A DNA stretch of 64,000 nucleotides from Arthrobacter sp. cf158 (GTDB lineage Bacteria > Actinomycetota > Actinomycetes > Actinomycetales > Micrococcaceae): contig NZ_FNNR01000004.1 of NCBI RefSeq assembly GCF_900106835.1, forward strand, positions 275,043 through 339,042, in the 5' to 3' direction. A program made the position numbers and the translations under genes. The notes below the pieces were generated by a model. The model was not told the DNA's origin and searched no databases. It was given only the letters and a program-made list of their open reading frames with translations. Below are positions 55,866-64,000 of the stretch, one piece after another. Each line of letters begins with the position of its first letter. Position 1 is the first letter of the stretch.

Positions 55866-57151
55866 TGACCGTTGTCCCGATCCTGCCCACCCCCAGGACG
55901 CAGCTTCCACTCTGGGTACCCCTGGTCACCCAGCACGACTTCACAGCGTCGAGTCACACGGCGATCAGCGCCAATGGCGTTCACGTCGCTTTCGACGACG
56001 GTCAGCAGCGGATTTGTGCAAAGAGCGGCCTGTGGAACGCCAACCTTGGCTTCGGAAACCATCACATCGCAGATGCCATGGCCGCGGAGCTGCGTAGGGC
56101 GTCCTACCTTCCTCTTTTCCGCACGGCCCATCGCCAAGCCATCGCAGCCTCCCGGGCACTGTTGAGCCTTCCATCGCACTCCTTCCAGCGCGTGGTTTTC
56201 TCCACCTCCGGAGGCGCAGCTAACGATGCTGCAATGAAGCTGGCACGCCAGTACTTCGTCCTGAACGGGCAGCCCGAACGGAAGCTGGTGGTTGGCCTGA
56301 AGGGCAGTTACCACGGGCTCACATATGGAAGCCAAGCCCTGAGCGGAGACGAATTGGGTCAGGCCATGTATGGCGTTGACCAGCGCAATATCCGGCATGT
56401 CAGCTTTGACGACGGCGCAGAACTCACCCAGCTCATGGAACGCGAGGGTCACAGGATCGCAGCGGTGGTGGTGGAACCCGTTCTGGGCTCGGGCGCGGAC
56501 GTGGTGCCGGATGCCTTCATTGAAGCTGTCATCAAGCACCGCGATCAGCACGGCTTCCTCTTGGTGGCCGACGAGGTTGCCACTGGATTCGGCAGGGTGA
56601 ATGGCTGGTTTGCGTCTGACGAATGGACCCGACAGCCGGACGTCATCGTTACGTCCAAGGGACTGACCAACGGCACCAGCGCATGCGCGGCTCTGCTGAT
56701 TGCGCAGCGGGTGACCGACGCTTTCGACCAACACGAGTCCGTCTTCGTTCACGGGGAAACGCAGGCAGGAACCCCGGTGACGTGCGCCGCCATCCTCAGC
56801 ACCATCGAAGAGATGGAACGGCTGGACCACAACACCCTGACCAAGCAAGTGGCGGTGGGTTTGAGCACGCTCATCGAGGAGCTTCAAGGGACCCGCGGAG
56901 TAGGAAATTCCACAGGCCGTGGCTGTATGCGGGGAATCAAACTTCTGTCCAGCAACGGCACGACTCTCCCTTCACACCAGGTCCTTGCGGTGGTTCGGCG
57001 GATCCATCAGGCCGGAGCAATGGTGCAGCCGGGCCCCGGACGAATCCAACTCCTGCCAGCGCTCATCTATACCGAGGAGAACTTCGACGAACTGAGCACT
57101 GCGATCACATCCGGTCTGGCTGCAGCAGAACGTGACGGGGTGTTCGCATGA
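55865..57151 (+). CDS. Class III aminotransferase, daptide-type
   Basis: 428 aa PLP enzyme. FSTSGGAANDAAMKLARQYF binds the cofactor phosphate, LKGSYHGLTYG, LVADEVATGFGRVN carries the PLP-ring Asp, and IVTSKGLTNGT the Schiff-base Lys. In daptide synthesis the aminotransferase converts the ketone left by oxidative decarboxylation of the C-terminal Thr into an amine. It is coupled on both sides (TGATG, ATGA). Confidence 0.88.
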   Translation: MTVVPILPTPRTQLPLWVPLVTQHDFTASSHTAISANGVHVAFDDGQQRICAKSGLWNANLGFGNHHIADAMAAELRRASYLPLFRTAHRQAIAASRALLSLPSHSFQRVVFSTSGGAANDAAMKLARQYFVLNGQPERKLVVGLKGSYHGLTYGSQALSGDELGQAMYGVDQRNIRHVSFDDGAELTQLMEREGHRIAAVVVEPVLGSGADVVPDAFIEAVIKHRDQHGFLLVADEVATGFGRVNGWFASDEWTRQPDVIVTSKGLTNGTSACAALLIAQRVTDAFDQHESVFVHGETQAGTPVTCAAILSTIEEMERLDHNTLTKQVAVGLSTLIEELQGTRGVGNSTGRGCMRGIKLLSSNGTTLPSHQVLAVVRRIHQAGAMVQPGPGRIQLLPALIYTEENFDELSTAITSGLAAAERDGVFA

Positions 57152-58368
57152 TTGCCGACCACAACTGGAAGACCCGCTGCATCATTGTCAGTGCCGGAAC
57201 AGCGGGCAAATACATTGGCGACGTGACCCGGGGACGAACCGGCGTGGTCGTGGACAGCCACCTCATGGATCACGGTGTGCAACTGCTGGCGGGCGACCTA
57301 AGGGGAGGGCCGGTCCTGGAGTTGAAGGCCGGACCTGTCACGGTGGAAATCCTCCGGAAGGTGGGCAGTTTCATCCGTGAGAACGGGCTTCAGACCGTTG
57401 CCGCTCTTGGAGGCGGCTCAGTACTGGACGCGGTAAAGCTCGCAGTTCTTTTCACAGCTGACCCAAGCCTGGCCATCTTCGTGGAGCGCCATGCCAAGCG
57501 CTCAGGCCTGTTGGTCCTGCCGCCCATTACGAGCCCGAAAGAACGGCCCAAAACCATTCTCCTGCCGTCCACCGTGGGGACCGGCGCTGAAGTCAGCGGT
57601 GTAGCGTGCCTGGACACCGCCGTCGGACGCCGCCTGATTGTCTCGCGTCACCTGGCAGGCGACACAGCGATGCTTGACGCCGGACACCTCGCCACGCTGC
57701 CCAGGCAGCTGCTTTTCGAAGGCCTGCTTGAGGCGCTGCTCAGAGTGGCGGGCACCATGATTGGCAGCGGTAGCAGCATTTTCGACGACGATGGTCACGT
57801 CCTCATCCAGCGGATGGTCCGCTTGGGGCAACGACTCACGCGCGATGATTCACCTGAGCTGAGGCTGGCCGCCGCCCGGCTCAGCATGGAGACACATACC
57901 GGCTGGGCACTGATGGGCCGCAACCCTTACGGGGCTAAGCACTGGTATGTGGCGAACGAGCTCGCCTACATCACTGGCGAGCGGAAGATGGCCGCAACGG
58001 TATCGTTGATCGGTCCCATCTGGCAGGAGATTGAGAATGGCTCCACCGGTTGGGGTGATCGCGAACGCCTCCACAGTCTCTGGTCCGCGGTGACACATGC
58101 GGATCCTGATCTTGACCCCAACCCGGTTCTGGGCGTCACCGAGCTGATGTGGCGGTGGGGCATTGCCGGGCTCCAGACGATCAGCGAGGAAACGGTGGTG
58201 CGGACCACTGCCGCCGCCGTCAGCAACTGGGGCGGGGTGCTTCCCATGCTCCGGGGCATTGACGCGGCACAAATCCACCACGTCCTCAACGCCGCCGCGG
58301 GAGGACAACCCATCTTGCCAAGCCCAACGGGCGAACTACTCGGCAGGGGAGAGGAGGTGAGCACATGA
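57148..58368 (+). CDS. Iron-ADH-like dehydrogenase, daptide-type (oxidative decarboxylation)
   Basis: 406 aa, type III iron-dependent alcohol dehydrogenase fold: AALGGGSVLDAVK for the nucleotide, LLPSTVGTGAEVSG, and a helical metal domain with AARLSMETHTGWALMGRNPYGAKHW and ELMWRWGIAG. The usual two-His metal signature is diverged. In daptides this enzyme oxidises the side chain of the C-terminal Thr, with decarboxylation. ATGA overlaps join it to the aminotransferase and to the first precursor gene. Confidence 0.85.
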   Translation: MIADHNWKTRCIIVSAGTAGKYIGDVTRGRTGVVVDSHLMDHGVQLLAGDLRGGPVLELKAGPVTVEILRKVGSFIRENGLQTVAALGGGSVLDAVKLAVLFTADPSLAIFVERHAKRSGLLVLPPITSPKERPKTILLPSTVGTGAEVSGVACLDTAVGRRLIVSRHLAGDTAMLDAGHLATLPRQLLFEGLLEALLRVAGTMIGSGSSIFDDDGHVLIQRMVRLGQRLTRDDSPELRLAAARLSMETHTGWALMGRNPYGAKHWYVANELAYITGERKMAATVSLIGPIWQEIENGSTGWGDRERLHSLWSAVTHADPDLDPNPVLGVTELMWRWGIAGLQTISEETVVRTTAAAVSNWGGVLPMLRGIDAAQIHHVLNAAAGGQPILPSPTGELLGRGEEVST

Positions 58369-58508
58369 ACAGCAACATCGCACTCAAGAGCCTGGACCTC
58401 CACATTCAGGAGCTGGAGCCCATGGATGTCCCGGACGACTGGGACGAACGAATCAAGGGCATTTCAGCAGGCCTGGCATTGGTGGGCATCGCCGTCGCCA
58501 TCACCTGA
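58365..58508 (+). CDS. Daptide-type precursor peptide 1
   Basis: 47 aa, too short for most gene finders. ATG in an ATGA overlap with the dehydrogenase, with a strong GGAGAGGAGGTG site. The leader contains LDLHIQELEPMDVPDDWD; the C-terminal part is a hydrophobic helix (GISAGLALVGIAVAIT) ending in Thr. The leader motif and terminal Thr recur in the next two peptides. No Cys. Confidence 0.88.
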   Translation: MNSNIALKSLDLHIQELEPMDVPDDWDERIKGISAGLALVGIAVAIT

Positions 58509-58558
58509 CCGTCAGCGTTGCCGCCACTCAAGAAGCAGTGAAGGGAGGTGAAAAGCGC

Positions 58559-58684
58559 ATGCAAAATCAGCTCAATATCTCCATCCAGGAGATCGAGTCG
58601 ATGGACACCCCGGATTTCCAGAACTGGTTCATCGGGGTCTCCCAGGGAGTCGCAATCGGCATCATCGCCGTCAGCATCACGTAA
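58559..58684 (+). CDS. Daptide-type precursor peptide 2
   Basis: 41 aa with an AAGGGAGGTG site. Leader LNISIQEIESMDTPDF, then QNWFIGVSQG and a hydrophobic end VAIGIIAVSIT with terminal Thr. Same leader as peptides 1 and 3 but a different core, so the shared enzymes make several products. No Cys. Confidence 0.88.
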   Translation: MQNQLNISIQEIESMDTPDFQNWFIGVSQGVAIGIIAVSIT

Positions 58685-58746
58685 GGGCTGTCCACGCCCG
58701 CCGTCAAAATACACCGTCCAAACAACAGCAAAGAAAGGAGGAACCA

Positions 58747-58884
58747 ATGATCGCAAACTCGAACCTGCAGCTGTCCATCGAAGAGCTGGAGAACCTCGAC
58801 ACCCCGGACGATACACCGTGGTACATCCGGGTTGGTGACGTCATCATCATCGCTGGCATCGTCGTCGGAATCGCCGCCACTTAG
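58747..58884 (+). CDS. Daptide-type precursor peptide 3
   Basis: 45 aa with an AAAGGAGGA site. Leader LQLSIEELENLDTPDD, then TPWYIRVGD and the hydrophobic core VIIIAGIVVGIAAT ending in Thr. No Cys. The three peptides lie in a row between the dehydrogenase and methyltransferase genes. Confidence 0.88.
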   Translation: MIANSNLQLSIEELENLDTPDDTPWYIRVGDVIIIAGIVVGIAAT

Positions 58885-58968
58885 CCAGTGCACGCGGGTG
58901 GTGCCACAGTCCACCGCCACCCGCGTGTACCCCCGGAACCCAATCAATCTCCCGGAGAACACGAGCTG

Positions 58969-59784
58969 ATGAATACTGCAACCGATAAGACCGCCGACGC
59001 CATTCTGCGGGTGCTGGGCCACGTAGATCCACCCGAGGATCTCTACAGCGTTTCAGGCTCCCGCCTCTACGACCAAGTCACCGCCAACGATCTCACTGAA
59101 CTACCCGAGATCCTGACAGCGGCCCGCAAAACTGCCGGACCCATCCTGGAACTGGCCGCTGGATCCGGTCGGATCACGCGTCCCCTCCTTGCCCTGGGAC
59201 GTCCCCTCACAGCGGTGGACTCGTCGCCTGAAATGCTCGCGCTGCTCAAAGTGAAGGTGGCAAGCAAAGCCTTCAACCCCCGCGGCGCTTCGGTGGAGTT
59301 GATGGAGGCTGACATGGCCAGCTTCGAGCTCGACGGCGGATACGGTTGCGTGGTTCTCGGTGCCAGTTCCATTACCCTCCTTGATCCGAAGGGCAGACGG
59401 GACCTGTTCCGCAAGGTGCGCGGCTGCTTGGCGCCCGGCGGCCAGTTCCTCCTGACGGTCCTCAACGCAGACAGCCACCAGGCGCACGACGACGACGGCG
59501 GCACCTCAGTAGCGGCGTTCGGTGAAGACTCGTTCCTGATCACCACCGAAAGCCGCGACCCCGCGAACGGTGCCCGGCACGTTACCATGATCCACGTCAG
59601 CTTCGGCGAAGGAGGCACATACCGGTCCTCGGCGTACAGCAGTGACATCGCTTTTGTTAGCAACAGCCTCATTGAAGAGGAAATCAAAACCGAGGGCCTC
59701 ACCATCCTGGAACGCCGTCCGGTCCGCATCGCCACCCAAACCCCTGGCCTGAACGACGTTGAGCTGTGGGTGTGCGCGGCATGA
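58969..59784 (+). CDS. SAM-dependent methyltransferase, daptide-type
   Basis: 271 aa from the ATG at 58969; the frame upstream to 58888 lacks a ribosome site. Class I fold: ILELAAGSGRITRPLLALG (motif I), LTAVDSSPEML, VELMEADMASFEL and VRGCLAPGGQFLLTVLN. In daptides a methyltransferase dimethylates the new C-terminal amine. ATGA overlap with the YcaO gene. Confidence 0.88.
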   Translation: MNTATDKTADAILRVLGHVDPPEDLYSVSGSRLYDQVTANDLTELPEILTAARKTAGPILELAAGSGRITRPLLALGRPLTAVDSSPEMLALLKVKVASKAFNPRGASVELMEADMASFELDGGYGCVVLGASSITLLDPKGRRDLFRKVRGCLAPGGQFLLTVLNADSHQAHDDDGGTSVAAFGEDSFLITTESRDPANGARHVTMIHVSFGEGGTYRSSAYSSDIAFVSNSLIEEEIKTEGLTILERRPVRIATQTPGLNDVELWVCAA

Positions 59785-60974
59785 GCCTCGATCCTGTGCG
59801 AACACTCGATCCCTCGCTGGGCCTGGTGTCCGAATCTTCTGTCTATCTACCCAACGAGGTTGGATTATGGCGAACGGTTGGCTTGCTGGCACATGGACAG
59901 GTCCCGCAGCCCGGGTTCGCCTCCGCCGTCGGGGCCTTTGACGTCAAGAAGCGCGCCTCCATCACACGGGGTGCGGGGGAAGCCGTGGAACGGTTTGCGT
60001 TGGCTCCGGTGCCCGCTGATTCCCAGCACCTTCTTGCCCGTGCGGAGAGTTTGGACAAAAGGATCGACTTTGCCACGGCAGGGCTGGGACGGGGATCGGC
60101 GCTCGCCTACGAATTTCCTTGGTACAGGGCCACGAACCTGCTGACGGGGAAGGTTTCCCACATACCGGCGCCTGTGGTGGACTACTGTCCCGGCCGCGCA
60201 GAACCGAAACCATGGGACGCCTTCTTCGATCCGTCACCGAATGGTGCGGCCTCCGGGCCCACTGAGAGCTTTGCCCAGGCCGCAGGCATCGCGGAAGTTT
60301 TGGAGCGGGACGCGTTCCTGTCAGCCTGGCGCCAACAGACACCGCTGCATCGTTTCGACGCGACTGCCCTTCCTGTACCTTTGCGGGCAACGTCGGAGGC
60401 GCAGAGCCTTTGCCTGCTCCTTGAAACGGCCAAGGCTGCCGGCGTCGATCCTGTTTTGGGCTTCATTCCCCCTGCTGGAAGCCCGCTGGTGACAGCTGTG
60501 TGCGTGATCGCCCATGACACCCACTTCGGGGCGGTAGGCCTCAAAGCGGCCAGCAACCCGGTATCCGCGTTGCTGGGAGCTCTTCAGGAAGGCCTCCAGA
60601 TCCGTGAACTATTCCTTTCCCGCACACCGTCCGAGTCGGCTGGCTCGGCTGTGACGGACGACGATTCCCGCGCGGACTTCTGGACCACCACGCCAGCGAT
60701 TGCCGGGCTGCGCGAGTGGGTGCGTTCCTTCCGTGACGCGGAGTTTCCCGACGTTCAAATGCCCCGCGACGTAGACGGCCTGGTGGAGTATCTGGCGGCA
60801 AGGGACATCCACACACACTGGGTGAGCCTCACCCACAGGCTTCCTCCGGCCATTCGGGACATGGGGTGGGTTGCCGGCAAGGCGATCTGTCCGGGCACCA
60901 TTCCTCTGACAATGGACGAGACCAAAGGCGCCTTCCTCCCGGGTCACTCTTCCACGCCGCATCCCTTGATATGA
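59781..60974 (+). CDS. YcaO-domain protein in the RiPP cluster
   Basis: 397 aa from the ATG at 59781 (overlaps the methyltransferase stop). YcaO features: SITRGAGEAVERFAL, SFAQAAGIAEVLERDAFLSAW with the conserved Glu/Arg for ATP-Mg, and AASNPVSALLGALQEGLQIREL. The family activates amide bonds for azoline, thioamide or amidine formation. The C-terminus HSSTPHPLI is not Pro-rich as in azoline-forming YcaOs. The precursors have no Cys, so the target bond is unclear. As I recall it is not part of the minimal daptide set. Confidence 0.85.
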   Translation: MSLDPVRTLDPSLGLVSESSVYLPNEVGLWRTVGLLAHGQVPQPGFASAVGAFDVKKRASITRGAGEAVERFALAPVPADSQHLLARAESLDKRIDFATAGLGRGSALAYEFPWYRATNLLTGKVSHIPAPVVDYCPGRAEPKPWDAFFDPSPNGAASGPTESFAQAAGIAEVLERDAFLSAWRQQTPLHRFDATALPVPLRATSEAQSLCLLLETAKAAGVDPVLGFIPPAGSPLVTAVCVIAHDTHFGAVGLKAASNPVSALLGALQEGLQIRELFLSRTPSESAGSAVTDDDSRADFWTTTPAIAGLREWVRSFRDAEFPDVQMPRDVDGLVEYLAARDIHTHWVSLTHRLPPAIRDMGWVAGKAICPGTIPLTMDETKGAFLPGHSSTPHPLI

Positions 60975-62653
60975 GCAGGGTCAGAGGTTCCGTATCCACC
61001 AACGCCACGGCGGCGGCTTGGCCCGTGCAGCTTTCTCCGTCGGCGTCCATCGACCAGCCCCTGAAGGACGGCGGTCCGTGGATTGTTGCCGTCAACGGTG
61101 TGCCGAAAGCACGGGTCTCCGCCGACGTCGCGAGTGTCCTTACAACGGTTGACGGGCAGAAGGATCCCGTCCAGGTCGCCCACATCCTCGGATCGCCATG
61201 GACGGCACAGGACATCATGGGGATCGTCCGTCAGTTGGCGCACACCGGAATATTCGACGCCGGTGCGCGGCCAACCAGGATGCGCCGGGTTCAGTTCAGG
61301 GCGCCCTTGACGGTGCAGTTCACACTGTTCAACCCCGCTCCGATCCTGCAATTCCTCCGGCCCCTGGTTGCGGCCATGGCCCGGCCCGCCACGGCTGCCG
61401 TGGCTCTGTTGCTTCTGCTCGGCGGATTGGTGGGGGCGGTCATTGCCGGTCCCAGTATGTGGCGGGTCCTCTCAACGCCCCTGTCAGTGGAGGCGTACCT
61501 GTATGTGGTGGCGGCGATGTTCGTATCCACGCTCCTCCACGAACTTGGTCACGGCATGGCGCTCACTTACTTTGGCGGCACACCCCGCCGTGTGGGAATC
61601 ATGCTGTTCTACCTTTCTCCCGCCTTCTTCTGCGATGTGACGGATGGGTGGCGGCTGGGCTCCAGAAAGCAACGGGTGCTGGTGGCCCTCGCAGGACCGT
61701 TGGTGCACGTTGGCCTTGGGAGTCTGGTTTTCGCTGCCCAAGCGCTGCTTCCGGAGTCATCGGTGAAGGACGCCGCTGTCCTCTATGCGGTTATTTGCTA
61801 TGCCGTGGCAGTGCTTAACCTGTTCCCCTTCATCAAATTGGATGGCTACGTGGCTCTCATGTCTGCCATGGACATTCCCCACCTCCGGAAGAAATCGCTG
61901 GAGGCACTGTCAGAGGTGGTCAGCTTCCGGCTTCTCGGAACCCAAAGCACTTTCCGCAGCACCGGCTTTCTTCCGTGGTTTGGGCTGGCCAGCTTTGTTG
62001 CCGGAATTGCCTTCATGGTGGTCGGGTTCCAGCGGCTCTTGCCCATCTTTCTGCAGCTGGGCTATGCAGAGCATCTCATTGTCCTCGCTGTCCTTTGCCT
62101 GCTGATGGTGTTGGCATGCCGGGGAGTGCTCCGGTTCTTTCGGGCGGCCGCAGTAAATGGAAGTCCACTCTGGCGGCGAGCCCTTGTGGTGTCACTTGGG
62201 GTGGTGGCCGCCGCAGCGCTCTTGGCCGTCATTCCCGTGAAGCCGGTGACGGTGGCTGGCTACACCTATCAGAGCGGTCAATTGAAGATCGTGACGCCGG
62301 TCCAGGGCTCCAACGGGACCCTGTCATCCGGCGATCACGTCACGTTGCAGTCGCAGGGAATGATCATTCACGAGAATCTGGGCCGGGCCACCATCACTGG
62401 CCAGCCGCCGTCGAACTCCATGGCGCCCCTGGACACTCTGGTCCCCGTGGCGCTGGCGGGTGACAACCTGCCGTCCGTTGCCTTCGTTGCAGAGCTCGAA
62501 TCAGGGACAAATCTCTCGTCCTCCGGGCGGGCGGAAGTGGCCAGTAAGCACCAGACAAGCCTGGGGGAGTGGCTCTGGACGTCGATCACCACGTCACCCC
62601 TATGGCCGGGTCAGGCCGGGCAATCCACAGATTCCACGAAAGGGCAGCCATGA
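60971..62653 (+). CDS. Intramembrane M50 metalloprotease with PqqD-like N-terminus
   Basis: 560 aa from the ATG at 60971. Residues about 20-100 look like a PqqD-type leader-binding winged helix (VSADVASVLTTVDGQKDPVQVAHILG, then DIMGIVRQLAHTGIFD). A site-2-protease-like membrane domain follows: HELGH with His190, Glu191 and His194, and VLNLFPFIKLDGYVALM with Asp291 as third ligand. After several more helices comes a C-terminal extracytosolic beta domain of about 130 residues. It probably removes the leader at the membrane before export. ATGA overlaps on both sides. Confidence 0.88.
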   Translation: MSRVRGSVSTNATAAAWPVQLSPSASIDQPLKDGGPWIVAVNGVPKARVSADVASVLTTVDGQKDPVQVAHILGSPWTAQDIMGIVRQLAHTGIFDAGARPTRMRRVQFRAPLTVQFTLFNPAPILQFLRPLVAAMARPATAAVALLLLLGGLVGAVIAGPSMWRVLSTPLSVEAYLYVVAAMFVSTLLHELGHGMALTYFGGTPRRVGIMLFYLSPAFFCDVTDGWRLGSRKQRVLVALAGPLVHVGLGSLVFAAQALLPESSVKDAAVLYAVICYAVAVLNLFPFIKLDGYVALMSAMDIPHLRKKSLEALSEVVSFRLLGTQSTFRSTGFLPWFGLASFVAGIAFMVVGFQRLLPIFLQLGYAEHLIVLAVLCLLMVLACRGVLRFFRAAAVNGSPLWRRALVVSLGVVAAAALLAVIPVKPVTVAGYTYQSGQLKIVTPVQGSNGTLSSGDHVTLQSQGMIIHENLGRATITGQPPSNSMAPLDTLVPVALAGDNLPSVAFVAELESGTNLSSSGRAEVASKHQTSLGEWLWTSITTSPLWPGQAGQSTDSTKGQP

Positions 62654-63360
62654 CTATTCACGCCAGCTTTGAGCGGTTCAGCAAGAAGAGGGGTGCCTAT
62701 TTTGCCGTCGAAGAGCTGACCTTTGACGTGCCTGCGGGCCGGGTGGTGGGACTGATCGGCCCCAACGGTGCCGGGAAGAGCACTGCGCTCGCCGGTCTTA
62801 CGGGTCTGGTGGAAGCGACGTCCGGCCGAGCATCGGTTTTTGGTGTCGACTACCGGTCCCTTAGGAGGCCGTCCAGAAAGGTGGGGGTGAACCTGGACGG
62901 AATGGACATTGAACCCGGGCTGACGGGACGCCGGCACTTGCAGATCCATCAACTCGCTGCCGGGGTCCACCGGGAGAACGTGGACCGGGTGCTGGTGCAG
63001 GTGGATCTTGCGCGCGAAGCAAACAAGAAGGTCCGGGACTACTCGCTGGGCATGCGGCAACGGCTGGGGATTGCCTCTGCGCTGGTGGGGAATCCCCAGT
63101 TGCTTGTCCTTGACGAGCCAGCCAATGGCCTGGACCCGGAAGGCATCCAGTGGCTGCGACGCTTCCTGCGCGAGTTTGCCGTTGCTGGTGGGAGCGCCCT
63201 GGTTTCAAGTCACCAACTGATGGAACTGGAGCAGGTGGCTGACCAGGTTGTCATCCTCAAGCAAAAGGTCCTGTTCCGCGGAACCCTCGCTGAGGCCAAA
63301 GCGCATGGTGGTGGCAGCCTTGAAGCCGCCTACTTCAAGATCCTGGCGGGCGCCCAGTGA
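62650..63360 (+). CDS. ABC transporter ATP-binding protein (RiPP export)
   Basis: 236 aa from the ATG at 62650 (ATGA overlap with the protease). Walker A GPNGAGKST at 37-45, signature YSLGMRQRLGIASAL, Walker B LLVLDEPANGLDP and the switch His in VSSHQLMELEQ. It pairs with the permease that follows; likely exports the mature peptides or gives self-immunity. Confidence 0.93.
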   Translation: MTIHASFERFSKKRGAYFAVEELTFDVPAGRVVGLIGPNGAGKSTALAGLTGLVEATSGRASVFGVDYRSLRRPSRKVGVNLDGMDIEPGLTGRRHLQIHQLAAGVHRENVDRVLVQVDLAREANKKVRDYSLGMRQRLGIASALVGNPQLLVLDEPANGLDPEGIQWLRRFLREFAVAGGSALVSSHQLMELEQVADQVVILKQKVLFRGTLAEAKAHGGGSLEAAYFKILAGAQ

Positions 63361-64000
63361 AGAATCCTGGCTGGCACACAGTAACCAGAGGCGCCCTGGA
63401 GGAAGTGACAGGTGGAGTCCGTTCCGAGCTCCTCAGGTACGTCAGCGGGTACTCCACTCTGGGCATCGTGGCATTCAGCGCGGTGGTTCCCTGGTTCGTG
63501 GCCAACTTCCTGGGATGGCCCCATGACCCTGGCGTTCTGACGGCGGCGGACAACATCCGCATCTTTTGGTCGCTCTCAGCGAGCATCGCACCGGTGGCAG
63601 CATTTGCAGGGAGCTACTTGGTAACCAGGGAAGCGTATTACGGGACGCTTCGGCGCAGTGTAGTGACGTCCGGCATGGCCACTGTGATGGTCAGTAAATA
63701 CATTGCCGCGCTGCTTGTGGGACTTGGAACTGTCATCACAGGAATCGGGGTGTGGGGCGCGAGCATCGCATTATCGCTGCCACCGGACGTGGCCTGGCAG
63801 CTCCTGGCACCCGAATCTCTTGGAAGATTGCCAGGGGTGCTACTGGCTTCGGTTCTCGCTTCACTTTGGGGTTGCTCGCTCGGCTGGGTATTTCAGCACT
63901 ACTACGCGACGACGATCCTCACTTTGGTGATTCCGCTCGCCGTCGAACTGCCCTTGATGGTGAACGCTCCCGACCTGGCCCGATGGCTTCCGTCCGGCGC
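63357..64000 (+). CDS. ABC transporter permease (cut by right window edge)
   Basis: Starts at a GTG in a 4-bp overlap with the ATPase stop and stays open to the edge: at least 214 codons. KNPGWHTVTRGALEEVTGGV is cytosolic and lies before the first helix (YSTLGIVAFSAVVPWFVANFLG). Further helices are IFWSLSASIAPVAAFAGSYLV, YIAALLVGLGTVITGIGVWG and GVLLASVLASLWGCSLGW. The ABC-2-type layout fits a peptide exporter with the preceding ATPase. Confidence 0.85.
   Translation, partial: MKNPGWHTVTRGALEEVTGGVRSELLRYVSGYSTLGIVAFSAVVPWFVANFLGWPHDPGVLTAADNIRIFWSLSASIAPVAAFAGSYLVTREAYYGTLRRSVVTSGMATVMVSKYIAALLVGLGTVITGIGVWGASIALSLPPDVAWQLLAPESLGRLPGVLLASVLASLWGCSLGWVFQHYYATTILTLVIPLAVELPLMVNAPDLARWLPSG

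Noticed and set aside
55580..56887. 435-codon minus-strand frame opposite the aminotransferase
   Set aside because: No motif; the plus-strand aminotransferase has all PLP residues.
54828..64000. Lanthipeptide or lasso-peptide cluster
   Set aside because: No LanB/C/M, asparagine-synthetase-like cyclase or transglutaminase-like leader peptidase genes; the precursors have no Cys.

Overview
The window is GC-rich chromosomal DNA with dense, short-gapped operons, ATGA stop/start overlaps and frequent GTG starts. Gene content (DUF3073 protein, Septum_form-type membrane protein, linked purF-purM, a large allantoin/glyoxylate cluster) suggests a Micrococcaceae actinobacterium close to Arthrobacter/Paenarthrobacter. 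That assignment is inferred from content and style; no database was searched.

Layout. 0-24.6 kb is mostly core chromosome: the end of clpB, a septum-formation-like protein, DUF3073, two VOC proteins, purM/purF, uraH/uraD, a PAP2 phosphatase, and a PucG-like aminotransferase. It continues with a three-gene operon carrying a WXG100-calpain protease, a partner-switching operon (receiver-PP2C phosphatase, BcsA-like glycosyltransferase, STAS protein, RsbW-like kinase), bcp, and a glyoxylate/allantoin operon (hyi, glxR, gcl, glxK, allB, winged-helix regulator). uraD and hyi, 16 kb apart, share an upstream operator-like palindrome.

24.7-36 kb is an accessory island. It starts with remnants of an insertion sequence, a helicase/methylase and a tyrosine integrase. 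It carries a GIY-YIG-like protein, a DUF4238 protein, a Cys-His-Asp protein and a compact four-gene, probably anti-phage, cassette: EcoRI-type adenine methyltransferase, DUF262-HNH protein, coiled-coil membrane protein and AAA_13 ATPase with a CxxC hook.

36.3-42.6 kb is a LacI-controlled sugar operon (binding protein, two permeases, ThuB-like and ThuA-like enzymes) without its own ATPase. 42.6-49 kb is accessory: lipoprotein, broken matrixin with a pentanucleotide repeat, small membrane and hypothetical genes, and an AbiE-type toxin-antitoxin pair with operator palindromes. 49.1-54.5 kb holds a LysR gene divergent from an enoyl-CoA hydratase/acyl-CoA synthetase/MHS transporter operon, then a small hydrolase.

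54.8-64 kb (right edge) is a RiPP cluster of the daptide type: recognition protein, class III aminotransferase, iron-ADH-like dehydrogenase, three tiny precursors all ending in Thr, SAM methyltransferase, YcaO protein, intramembrane M50 protease and an ABC exporter that runs off the window. The YcaO gene may make it a variant of the class. Short repeats of note are 32-bp-periodic CTCTCTCAC arrays directly after three stop codons and two related 65-66-bp palindromes after two genes.
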